DNA of 64,000 bases. Origin: Larus michahellis. Its lineage: Eukaryota > Chordata > Aves > Charadriiformes > Laridae. Every line of letters begins with the position of its first letter. Position 1 is the stretch's first letter. The notes under the pieces were generated by a model, which was not told the origin of the DNA, made no database searches, and worked only from the letters and a program-made list of their open reading frames with translations. This document shows, piece after piece, positions 1 to 12,900 of this stretch. The translations under genes were made by a program, and so were the position numbers. Location: contig NC_133901.1 in the NCBI RefSeq assembly GCF_964199755.1, positions 45,105,418 to 45,169,417 on the forward strand, written 5' to 3'.

Positions 1-580
1 CTGACTAGAAGAGATTTTCAGTAGCAGAACTGAGCACAGAGTACTCAGATGTGGCAGTTACTGTTTTTCTAAGGGTTATGGAATACAATATGAGAATATC
101 ATACAAAAAGAGAATTAAGATTTATCTGAATTAATAGAAGAGAGGACCAAGGAAAAGAAAAGCAAAGGCTGAAGGGAGAGGTCTGCATAAATGAGAAGCA
201 CTTGTCATGCAAGATCTTATCAGATGTTTCGTCTCTCAAATGTGCATGAGAAATGAATGAAAATGAAAAAAAAATCATGAGAGAATTCTACTTTTCAAGA
301 GATGAAAAAGTAAAAGGAAAACACAGTTATATCATGCAGAGCGAACTTCTTCCAGCCCCTTGCTAGGGAAGACATGCATTTACAGATTTTTTTACCTATC
401 CCTGTAAAACCACAACAGACACTTGGAAGCACAACATAGATCCCAGAATTAGGGGAGAGACAAACTGAAGAGGCAGCTGACCTGAACTGTGAGCAGTACT
501 CCTGTGTTACTTCATGCTCAGTTGAGTTGCTAAGATAACCAATCTTGCACGGGTCGAATGCAGAATGTTTCCAAGAACTG
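1..580. other. Upstream flank of MAT1A, no gene seen
   Basis: AT-rich sequence without a convincing reading frame or splice-flanked exon. In the human map DYDC1 lies beyond this side of MAT1A, but no part of it is recognisable here. Proximal promoter elements begin around 539. Confidence 0.5.
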
Positions 581-581
581 A

Positions 582-594
582 GTTAATTAGTGAA
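582..594 (+). promoter_or_regulatory. Possible HNF1-like site upstream of MAT1A
   Basis: The stretch GTTAATTAGTGAA matches the HNF1 half-site GTTAAT exactly and the second half only partly. It sits about 100 bases before the TATA box of a liver-expressed gene, where a hepatic factor site would be expected. The match is imperfect, so this is suggestive only. Confidence 0.25.
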
Positions 595-680
595 ATATCC
601 TAAAGTTAACTAACTCCCCTGCCAAGAAATGGGCTCTTCCATTTTCCTCACATGATTATCTAGGCACTTTCACTTTTCCA

Positions 681-686
681 TATATA
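681..686 (+). promoter_or_regulatory. MAT1A: Putative MAT1A TATA box
   Basis: TATATA lies about 255 bases before the MAT1A start codon, with a CCAAT pentamer at 539-543. A start of transcription near 710 would give a 5' untranslated region of roughly 230 bases. Seen in sequence; the role is inferred. Confidence 0.5.
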
Positions 687-938
687 GGAGCAGCTCAGGG
701 ACTGACAGATCAGGCTAGGTAGGGATACAGACTTCAGGCACATGCATACTCCTTGCGTGTGTACACAGATGCAAGCATATGCTGATTTCACACACTGAAA
801 TTCAGGTTGGTGTAAGAGGTAGCAAGTGAAGACAGCAGTAGTCCTGCAAATAAAGAACCTTCTCCTTTAAAGCAGACACTAAAGGTAGAACTTTTCAACG
901 ACTGTTTATAACAATCCATCAGGAAAAGCATCACAATC

Positions 939-3900
939 ATGAATGGGCCAGTGGACGGTTTATGTGATCACACACTGGATGATGAAGGGGCTTTCATGTT
1001 CACATCGGAGTCGGTGGGAGAAGGACATCCAGGTAAGAAACCAGCTTTGGCAAATGCATTAAAAAATAGTATTTTTATTTAAAATGTTTTAAAAGCCTGA
1101 AGAAGAAGTCATATTCTATTAATCTTATTATAGAAGTTATTTGTAACAGGGTGCTTTTTACTTTATTTCTATTGGACCTTGTCCATATAGACTACAGAAC
1201 CGCTATAACTAGGGTGCTTCCAACAGGAGCTTACGTGCCTATGCAGGGTGTGTATTACACTGAGGAGGGCAGTGGGGTGTATGGTTGCTGCTCCTTCCTT
1301 TTAATCTGAATTTATTTCAGTATTGCTGTGGAGGCACAACTAGATTTCTGATAGACTCAAGTTTCACATATGGAGAAGAATGCATACCTTGCTTCTCAAG
1401 TTCCATCTCTTTACAGGCCCTCTGAAACTGTCCTGCATATATGCTATGCTCTAAAACTGTCACCCACGACAGCAATATATCTAAGCAGGCTATTTTAAAG
1501 CTTTTAAAAATCAATGGTCCCAGCAGCTGTATGTGGCACAGTTGCTGACTTTTTTCCCCCCATTCCATCATCTGATGCAATATATGGAATTGCTTAAGCA
1601 AATAGTGGACAGTTATTTGCTAAACTTTATGTATGGTCAGCAGAGCTTAGTTCAATTTTATTGAAAACAAATGTTCATCTGCCATAAACACATACCTTAT
1701 GTCAACAGCAAATGTGCCCCCAAATGAGGCCGGGGCACAATAGACTGTTTGATGTCCTGAAAAGTCTATTTATTTTAGAAGCTGATTTGGTGTCCTGTAC
1801 CTTTTGCTATAATAAGGCTTTTTCATGTCTGTACTCATGTTATGTGAGTAAATCATAAATGGGTGGAATGACATAGCAGAGAATAGAAAGTTCAGCAGTG
1901 AGAATTTTATGTCTATAATTCTGATACTTTTCTATAATATTAACTTATTACTGCAGATCAAACCCATGGCTGATGCAATTGAGTACGTCTCTGTCAATGT
2001 CAAGGCAGTTACATCAGGTTAAGCCAGTTGGGGTTCTTTCTGACATAACGCAATCAGAAAATCACGACAACATTCAGTCCTTAGGACATAGGTCTCATCT
2101 CAAATTTATATATAATTATATCCAGCGTCTGTCATGCAAAGTAGTTTTGTAGGATAAATAATATTATGCGATATGGTAATTTTAAATTGATAATGGTATT
2201 TCCAAAGATGACAGGTCACAATTTATGCTACTTTAATCATTATTTTTAATCCCCCTAGGGCAATAATAGATAAGTCTCAGAACAGAAAGAGTTCAACTGA
2301 GTCCCCAGGTTTAGCTTTGTCCCTTGATTTCCTTCGTTTACCAATTCTCTTTTTGTCTTGTTTTCTCTTTTAGAATTTGGGCTCTTTTTTAGTTCGTATT
2401 CAGATTCCCTTCTTTATTTCAAAAAAGTCTATTGGCCCTCAGTAGGCCTTTTTCTAAGCCCCATGAGCATTATTTCCCTCCCGCGCTGAAACACTTGCAG
2501 ACCTTTGTTAAACAGTGTTACCACTTGTTAGATTTGTGTACAGCCCTTCATCTGGCAGAGGCTGCAGGTACTATGAGATGCGAAGTGGCAACCTGAGAGG
2601 CTTGAGTGAAAAACTGAAATTTTCTCAAGATGTTTTCAAGGCTGTGATGCTTATACTTTCTTAAACAGCCTAGGTCTTCATGTAGGGTACTGAAAACTCA
2701 AGCGCCTGTGACGAAGGAAAGGTACAGATTTTCCAAATCAAGGGAGGACAGGTTGACAGTAAGTAATTCTGGGTGGTCCTGCAAACTCTTGCTCCTGAAC
2801 ACAGCCCAGCAATAGGTCTTAATTGTCTCAGCGATAGCTTTAGTTTCTGACAGCAAATTGGCCACCTTTACATCCTGGCCAAACCCCCTTTTCCCTCTCT
2901 GTGGTTTTACACGGGCTATGTAGACTTGCTATTAGGTTTTTATCATCCAGGAAGATGTTGGCTATTTCTTAAAATGGGACCCAGTGTCTTAGGCTGTAGT
3001 TGGCCTTCTGACATTATCAGTAGCACTAGAATTTTATTGTGAGTTTTGAGTTCCCCTGTTTGATACCAAATGGATAATTTGCGTGTTTCTGATTATTTCT
3101 CTTCTGTATGTAATAGTATAATTTTGCTAGAGGGCATTATATGAAGTAAAGATCCTGAACCAGATCTTTGTCTGGTGGAAATTTGAATTGTTCTGATTAT
3201 ATTAGCTGAGGACTGAGTGCTTTAATGGAGACCTCCTTCTTAATAAACAAAGCAGGAGAAATTACATGCTTATTTATTTGGGTATACAGAGAACTGCCTC
3301 ATACCTGTGCAATGCCTAAGAGTTGTGTGTCACTAAGAAGTCCAGATTCCACAGAAGCAAGTAATAGCTGGAAATAACATACAGGTATTACCTATGCTCC
3401 CCAAAGGCTTTATAGAAGACTTTGTTTATCCCATCTTCTCAGTCCAAATTCTTCAAAATCACTTGGGTATAAAATTTGGGACTTCCTTCCAGGTCTTTAA
3501 TTTTGGCATTTAGTAGGGTAAATTCCAAACTCTCTGAAGATTTACATATGACTTCTTCATTTCAATATAATGAAAGCACATAGATAGCAGCATGGGAAAG
3601 AAAAAGATTTCAGTGGTTTTTAGATAGCTGTTTTTCGTCACTGCTCCAGTTTGCTTTGTCCAGTAGTGTCTGTCCGTGCTGCACATTGGTTTCACTGTGC
3701 TTTGAAAGGTGTTGTGTGTTTCTCTGACCCACAATGTCGTAGAGGTACCAAACTACTTAAGAACAATTCCTTCCCCTATCTGGTGTGACTTCGGGTGGAA
3801 TTGCCTGCAAACAGAATGTCATTCAGTTTTCCAGTAAGTATCAAGGAATCTCTTTAAAAATATAAGAGAAAACATCTGTTAAAAGCACCCTCAGTTTTCC

Positions 3901-6900
3901 AACCATATTAGAAACATGTTTATCTTCTGGATATTCAGAGAAAAAAAACACAAAAGAAAACAAACGAACAGAAAATGCAGATCTTTCCAGCAAGTTGATG
4001 CTTGCATGTCTTATATCTAAAGTTATATATACTTAACAATGTCAAACATTGTATATACTTAGCAATATATATAATATTCCAGTGAACTGTGTATTGAACA
4101 AAGAGAACAGATGTACAAGATGTTTAAACAGTGTAGTGTTAATATTGAAGTACCACTGCAGTTATCAATTAGGACTCCTCAAGAGTCTTTTAAAATAGGA
4201 AAAATGTAATACAGCACAATTCAGCTATTCGAATTCAGCTATTCGAAGTCTTTCTAGTGAAACTTTTTTGGTGGAAAGCTTATTTTTTGATGAAGTGCTC
4301 ATGATAAGTATCTGAGTTTGTTGACTGTTTTAATTTTTTAACAGAAAACTGAGAATTCCTCAGTTTATCATATTTTGAATATGTATTTTCACATTCTAGT
4401 TTAAAATGATTTTTTAATGTTGATATAAATAACATACCAAATTTTATTTTGATGATTACAAGTTTTTAAGAAAATCAAACTTCCCTTTTGAGATGTTCAA
4501 TGTTTATTATATTTACTACACCATCAAAGCCAAAAGTGTGGTTGTACCTGTTTGTTGTGCTTCAAAGGGCGGAGATTTTTTTAACTGCAGTTGTTACTGC
4601 TGTTCATAGATTTTGTGTGTGTGTGTGGTGAATCCATGAAGCTGAATTCTTGGGGAGGTCCTGAGAACTTGCAGATGTCATGGCTCTTACATAGTCTAGA
4701 TTCACATCACAAACTTATGTCCAACTATCTGGAAAACTGAAGCTCCTTCTAATTATTAGAGATCATTTTTGTTGTTGAATGCCTCCTTTACTTCAGAATT
4801 TGACAACTGGGCATTTGAGTAGGGTTTATCATCAGCTCCCGTGGACTCATTCATTCCTTTTATAGTTAGCAGGAGCTGTTTTACAGCTGATTGGCACCTC
4901 TGCCATAAGGTTGGGTCTGTGGGATGGTTGGATTTCACAAAAAGAATTCATGGTTATCTAATACTTTTCTACTCAGTCAAGAAATCCTCAGCCTAGACAT
5001 CCCTTTTGCAATATTCATCCTATTGGGTAGTAATTCACTACATGAAGGTATGCATGAACTGAATTCTTACCTATTACGTCATTTTTTTAGACAATAAGGC
5101 CTCACCGGGGGGGGGGCGTGGGGGGGGGGGGGGGTTGGGGGTGTCCATTATGCTTTCCCTGTTTCCAAAAAAGAAGGAACAAAAAAAGAAAGGAAATATT
5201 GGACAAACAAGTCCTGTCACCTTTAGCAGCTAATAAGAGAAATGGGATGATTGGGATGGGAAATTTAAATAACAGAATGAAGGGTGCACGAAGCTGCTAA
5301 GCATTGCTAAAAATAGAACGCCTGGTTTTATTTTACACTAGAGACCTTTACTAATAGACGTGCCTTTAATTTAATGCATTAATCAGCCAATCATCCAGCT
5401 AGATTTCTCTTTCCAGTCTTGATAGATATGTCTGTATCTGTATTTGGATCTAGTTGTACTAGAACTGTTGGTTGTTGCAACAACGATTAGATATGACTGG
5501 CAACTGTTGTTAAACTGATTTGTCTTAGCCTATTTTAATCTGAAGATATGCTATCAGCATAGTGGATTAAATTCTTCTGATTTACTGTTTTAATTGATTA
5601 AATTCTCACATATATTTTAAAGACCAGAACAGACCTCTCATATATAATCTGGTCTGACCTCAATACACAGGTAATAACATTTCGTGCAAGAATTCTTCCA
5701 ACATGCCAGTAAATTATGGTTTAATTTCATTCATACCTTTTAAAAAGATATCCAATTTTCATCTAAAGATTTGAAGGAACAAGGAATCCTTTCACTGGAT
5801 TCTCACCCTTTTAAAATATTCCTTTTTGAATCTGTATCTGTCTCTCTTTAATTTCCAGCTCTCAGCTGTAGTTACATTATTGTCCATCAGGCAAAAACTT
5901 TTCTCTCAGCATATTATTTTTAGGTTCTTAGAGACTGTGATCCCAATGCCTGTAAGGATTTCCTCTGGTAGGTTGCCTTTCCTTCAGCTTTTCAAAACTA
6001 GATTGCTCTTGATTGATTTCATGCTGTAAGACAGACTTTTCTGATTTAGGGGCATTCTTCTCAGTCTATCTTAAACCTTCCTGCAGCTTCTTAATGTCAT
6101 CTTTGGAATACCACCACCAAAATTCAGTATTTCTGTAGCAATGTCACAAATCCTATTGTATGGAGATAATTTCATTTCTATGGACGACTGTTCATCTGGT
6201 TTTCTATCATAATCTTTTCAGAGTAACAGTTTTGTAAGACAAATTCTCCCCTTCTGTAAATGTGGACTATGCTTTTTGTTCATGAATATTTGCTGTGTTA
6301 TTTCTCTGAGAGGGATGCAAAAGAGCTGCTTTTCTATCTACCGTAGATACTAATGATACAGTTCATACAAAAGAAAAAAAAACAGCCATGAAAACATCCT
6401 GTTAAATCATCCCTTATTGATTTCACTGCCTACTATGGCTAATGCTCCCTTGAGACATTTAGTGAAAGTTTTAGTTCATTAATTGATTTCAACCCCAGCA
6501 TGCAAAACCAACATAAGGTTCTTTGTACCAGATAGGAACCATGAGGAGAAATGAGGATGAATTAGTCATATGGGATTACCTGTGCCCTTCTTAAATGCTT
6601 TGGAAAGTATGTATGTAATATCCCGGTATGTGCCATACAGGGAACTTAGACAAGCATGGGACGTTGGCATCTACTGCAGGTGAGATGTGCTTCATGTGGA
6701 GCAAGGACAGGGATAAAAGTTGTTCCTGGCATAGAAACTACAGGTGGTGGAAAAAAGATTACAAAGCCATCTCAATCACTATGAGTTTACTGCAGGGCAT
6801 TGGACCTGCACTAAGAAGGTCATCCTATCCCAGTTGCTCTGTTGTCCCACCCAGGTAATCAAAAATTACATATTTTCATCAATAATTTTTGCTCTTATGC

Positions 6901-9900
6901 TTGAAAATACAGCTATATTTACTGATAAAAATAGAAACTTTGAAGAGAGCAAACGGAGATACATTTTAATCACCCCTGCCACCTGTGTCCCCAGTCTTGC
7001 TAAACAAGGTTCATTTGGACTTCTAACTGAATTGCAAGAAAGGTGTCTGATTCCTGGTTTTGGTAATAATTGTCTCAAATTTAGTAATCCATGTACAGTT
7101 CTTGCAAGGCTGAAAGTTCCAATGCAACTTACATTTGCTAATTGTCTTTTGCGTTCGTTTTTTCTGTTTTGAAGAGTGTCAGAATCACATCGGTTCTCTA
7201 GTCTTTGATTTGTCCCTCTTAGATAAATGTACACCTTCCTCATAAAAATAAATGAGAATTTATTTTGACTTGAGGTTAAACGTATTAAAAGGCTCTAATG
7301 ACATACTCGTACAAAACTTTGCTTTCCAACAGGTTGTGTTGCAAACGTCAAGGTAGGAGATTATTTTGCCACACAGCATGTTATGGCAACATCTAAACAT
7401 AGTATACAATACTAGACTTTTTTTAAGAACAATAAAATAAAAATATATGAGGAAAATGTAGCATTTTCCTGTGGAAGGCATTGCTGTGGGTGCTGCCCTT
7501 CTGTGTTCATTAGATTAGCTACATTATGTGATTAAGATTCATTATTCATTAAGAAGGTAAGAAAAGAAAGAAAGAAAAAGAGAAAGATTATTATGATAAA
7601 CCTGAGCTGAAACCTTAGTATTTGGGATGTAACTGAAGATATGTTCAAGATTTACCTCAGGCAAACTTCAGTTGGTAACCCCTTCTTGCTTCTGTGTGTG
7701 CTGCTCGCTCCCCTGCCTTAGGGGGGTTGGAGGGATTATTAGGAGATGGCATTGCAGGATGGTAGGAAGCGGTGGGAAGTAGCAAACCAGAAACAGGCAC
7801 TTGACTCTGAGCTGTGCATTATCTGTATTAATCTGAACGCTTTCTCAGGCTTTACCAGCAGCGTTGGTCAGGTACATTCTAGCTTTCTGCTGGGGAGATG
7901 GAAGGTGATGGTGGAATACCACCTTGTTAGAATACTTCTGACGTGGAGCGTGTGCTGTGTTGGCTTGCAGTGTTAGAGAAGGAGAAGGCTGGGAGTAAAA
8001 CCTCAGCCTCTCAGGTAATTCTATGCATAGCGTACTTGTTGCACACTTAAGTGCAGAAAACTACAGGTAAAGTTGTAGTCACCGTTAGTTTACAACAGTA
8101 AGCAATTCCCATTGTATCTACTGACTTTTCTTGCAGGATGTTTCATATGTCTTTCTATTTAGATAGCTTAAATACTCCAGTAATAAACCATAAAATAATT
8201 CCTTGCTGAAATACCTGCCTATTCAAAGTGATGCAAACCCTCCATGTTTTGTACTGAGTGCTATGGTTTTGAATCACAACTTTGATATCTTGCAGATAAA
8301 ATCTGTGATCAAATCAGTGATGCTGTACTAGACGCCCATCTCAAACAGGACCCGAATGCCAAAGTTGCTTGCGGTAAGTTGTTTGCTGCTTTAAGTCATC
8401 AGTCAGTCACCGTTCTTTCTTTTATGATCTTCCTAAAGACCTCGGTGCTAACTCATTTTTTCTCTCAAAAAAATACATAAGAATTAGTGTCCAAGACGAG
8501 GAGAGATGGGAATGAACAGTACAAGTTTTTATAAAGACTGAAGGCTAAGCAGGCTGTATAAGGGTAGGATAGTTAATTTTGTGCGTGGACTAGATTTTCC
8601 TGGGAGAAACAGATGTTTCTTCATTACAGTGGATTTTTGAAAGAATAGTTGAATGTTTTGTTGAAAAGTTAATTTACTATATTTAATAAAGTACTGTTTT
8701 TTTCAGTCCAAGTCACCATAACTGCTTATTTTTTGAAATCTCTTCAGAAAGAGTTGTACCATCAACTCTCAGGTTCACGTATTATGTAACTAAACCCCAT
8801 CTTCAGATTATTCCTCCTGGGACTGGAGGCAAGTTTTCAAAGTAGTTGGTCACTGGTGAGTTCTATTTAGCCTTAGTACGTACCTTAGAGTGATTAAGTG
8901 GATTTAGAAATCACAGTTTAATGCTATATTTCCCTAAAGTCTGTGCATATCACTGAATCATGCTCAGTGTTTGGACCTTCCCATTTGTAAATTAGACACA
9001 TTAGTCCTTTCCTTACTTTCAGATTATGGTGTATATGAAAAGAATTTGTTGTTGAAGGGGCCAATAATGCTGAAAATATGGGTAGAAAGGACTTAAGCTG
9101 TATATACCCAGTACATCTGGGTATAATCTGGGTAAAACCTGGTATACATCTAGGAAAAATCACCATCATCACAAGCATAGTTATTTGTCTTATTGGGATG
9201 GGTCATTCTGCTGTTATAATTCCGTTTTCATCTCTCTTTTCAGAGACAGTATGTAAGACAGGAATGGTGTTGCTTTGTGGGGAGATCACATCTCGTGCTG
9301 TTGTGGATTATCAACGAGTTGTCCGAGATGCAATTAGACATATTGGCTATGATGATTCAGCTAAAGGTTGGTGGAAAAACTCATGAAATCCTTGAAGAGC
9401 AAGAAATAGGCAACTGCAAAACAGGTCTGTCACCATTTCCATGTATGGGCTTTAGGAAGCCTGATAAAAACTGAATATCCTGTGTGAATGCTGCTTACAT
9501 GGTGCTACGTGATACGCTTTCTGGCTTTACCCAGTAAGTAGAAAAACCATCATACATTAGTTAAAACTGAAAGGGAGTTGGCAGAATGTACTTTGGACTG
9601 TGGTATTAGGCCAGAATGGTTAACTGCATCTTGAGCCACAGAATCTACCACTCCTCCAAACCTGCAAGAACTTGAATCGTGGTTATTCATTTGGCAAGCC
9701 AAATGATGCATCTTGGTGCAAAAGAGAGAGAAGAAGGAAGCTCCTTCATTTTGTTGTACCATTATATATTTGTACTGTGGTAGCATCTTGAATTCTGTGT
9801 AAGGCAGGTTCTCACTGTGCAAGGTGCTTTGTTAGCTCTGAACAACTCCTCCTACACTGCCCAGTGTGCAGCCCAAATCCAGTTTGTATGATGCACAAAT

Positions 9901-12900
9901 GATAAAAAAGACAAAATGCTTTATATACCAGACACATTTCATTTTCTAATTTGCCATGTATCTGTTTATACATTACAAATATTCTGAGTTTACTGTTACA
10001 GTGGAGTGTATCTTTTAAGAGCTTTTGGTTAAAAAAAGTTGTTTCCTGCAGTCCTTTAATTGCTATTGAATTTACAGGGACGTTGTGGAGGGAGAGTACT
10101 ATACCAGCACATCTGCAGGTTACCTCCACCATCAAGTAACAGCAGTGCTTTCAGAAAACGCTGGCAAATCTAGTAGGTCATAAATCTCCTTTTTATCCCA
10201 ACTGCCAAAAATTATAAAGGGAGATGTGGTGACCCAGTGAAAAACAATTTCTATGCAGAAGTAAAACAAAAAGATAAACCAAACAATTGCACACAGAAAT
10301 ATAACTTTTCTTCTCCACATAGCCTACGTAAAAGAGGGTGAGGAGCATTCTTCAAGTGGATCATATGCATATGGACATGTATGTATGTTGTACTGGCTGA
10401 CCATGAGTTTGGTCAGCAGCTACAGTTCTAGGAAAGGTTGGATTTGGAGAGAAGCAAGTTGCTATTAATATACCTAGGAACAGGTGGAAAATTTTGCCAC
10501 GGTCTTCTGTAAGTCTTTCAATTTCTTTTTAAAACCTTCCTTTTGTTCTTTGAAAGTAATGTAGAGTAAATTTCTACTTCCAGGTTTGCTGTGAGACTTG
10601 AATCTGCTTTTTTTTTTTCTCTGTTTGTGGCTCTCCTACAAACTCCTGCAAGAGACTTAAATACACACATTGCTTTACATGTATTACAAATAATGTATCA
10701 GAGAGCAGAGCCTTCGGTTCCTGAAAACATCAGCTTTTAGAAATTTATGTAGAAGTTTTTAATACTATTTATTTAGGAGAGGTTCACGATTTACTTTTTT
10801 CACTAGTTTTCTGCAGTTAACAATTCATAATGTGAATTGGCTTGGCATAGGGTGACAATGCAAGAGAAAACAAGCAGTAACAAGCAATAAAGGCAACCCT
10901 ATAACCCCCCCCCCTTCCAAAAAAGGTTTCAAGTGTTGTATTGACAAAAAATTTCACTAAAAATAGCAGTTAGGTTTTGAGTTCTGAATGCAGTATCCTT
11001 CGGAATGAAAATTTTTTCATATGGTTCCGTGTTACTTTCTTTAATTGTGACAGAAAAAGCTAATTCACCACTATTCTTTTTTCCAAATAGGCTTTGACTA
11101 CAAGACTTGCAATGTTTTAGTGGCACTGGAACAGCAGTCACCTGATATTGCCCAAGGTGTTCATTTACACAGGAATGAAGAGGATGTTGGTGCTGGAGAT
11201 CAGGTAGATGTAACATCACATCTAAAACATCAAAGCTATTGAATGGAAAAAATTTACCCCATCTTATTGCCCTATTTTCTAAATCAAAACCCATGTGAAG
11301 ATTTCCACACTTCCATCTTGGGCTACCCCAGAATAAAACCCATGTATTTATTAAAACAGCTGGAAGTTCTTTGAGGTCAAACTTTTGCCTGGTGTTTGTT
11401 ACAGCACTTCATGCAAGTTAGGAAAGCTGTGGCAGTTTGTAGTAGCTTAGGATGTGTCCTTAGAACTCAGGAAGGTTTTTTGCTTATGTATTTCATGTTT
11501 TTGTTGAGTAGCTCTAGCTTCATTAGACCATTTGTCTTGCAGCCAGACTTGTCTTGTAAGATGGAATAAACAAAGGATCTGTTTACTTTCACAGAACTCG
11601 TGAGATTTTACACAGCATAAAATTAGGCGATGTTTCAACTGTCTTCAGCATTAGTACAATGAAGGCAAATATGCCAGAGTACTTTTAGTTCTCACTTATT
11701 TCCCAGAGGCAGCTATTTTAATAGGTGTTCCACATAATTAAGGCTGTCCAAGCTGCATTTCTATGAGCTAAATAACACATGTAGATAATTATGGTATGTT
11801 CCCAAGAGAAAGATGCTAACATAAAACCACCATAATCTGACTGATGCCAATATGAGTGAGTTTAACATTTACATTAGTTATCATTAGTAGTAATATCTAG
11901 TTTATAACAACGCTGTTGAGAACCATAAGTGGAGCTATCAGAGTCCAGGAGCAAAGCTAATATTGTTCAAAAAACCCTTGAGGACTAAATTAAAATGCTT
12001 TTATGCTGTCATGGGGACATAATACTGCATAACATGAAAAGATATCTGACTTTCTTTGGCACTTTGTTGGCCTCCCTTCCCATTGTATCAAAGTACCTTC
12101 CTGTCTTTCCTTTTTTTTTGGTCACAACATACATTGGATGAAGAGAAAGAAAATGCTGGTAACTCTGTTTAACAAATGATAACCTGATGCAGGGAACATG
12201 ACTGAATAAGAGCAGAAGCTGTGACTAGAAGCATGTAGCATTGAAAATCTGAGGCAGGTGCCATAAACTGTTGAATCGTATGTCCTTCATGGAGTATTCA
12301 CATCTCATTCCACTGAAATTTCAGATGCAAGCTGCAGTACAAGTGTGTCTGTATTCATACATAAAAGCCTGTACAACCTTTCCAGGCTAATTATAACACC
12401 TTTCCTATGACAGAAATTTTTTTGCTCCAACATATTTTTATTTCTGTGAAATAACCTGATTTTTTCACCAAAACTTCTCCCTTTTTGTCCAGGTTTCCAG
12501 CTCAACATGGAAACCTTCAGGCTTTCAGTGAAAAATTCTAGGAACGTGGTTTGTTTCTCATTACACTGCAACATGTTGGAGCCTGACCTGAGTTTAGGCT
12601 TCTTGCACTGTAAAGTAAAACAGTAGAAAGTAAACCAGAGGGTACTGTTTACTCTTTGCTTCAGATGAAATCTTGTTGCCTTTGGTTGTGATGCTTTTAA
12701 CAGTGATTGAAGCATATCTTCTCCTCCTGTAGGGTTTGATGTTTGGTTATGCAACAGACGAGACAGAAGAATGTATGCCTCTAACAATTATTCTTGCTCA
12801 TAAACTGAATGCCAAGTTAGCAGAGTTGAGGCGTAATGGAGAACTTCCTTGGCTGAGACCTGACTCTAAGACACAGGTAAATACTGCTAGAGACAGTCCA

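Noticed and set aside
6744..7172. 142-codon frame in MAT1A intron 1
   Set aside because: Intronic, no motif, with an equally long frame on the opposite strand.
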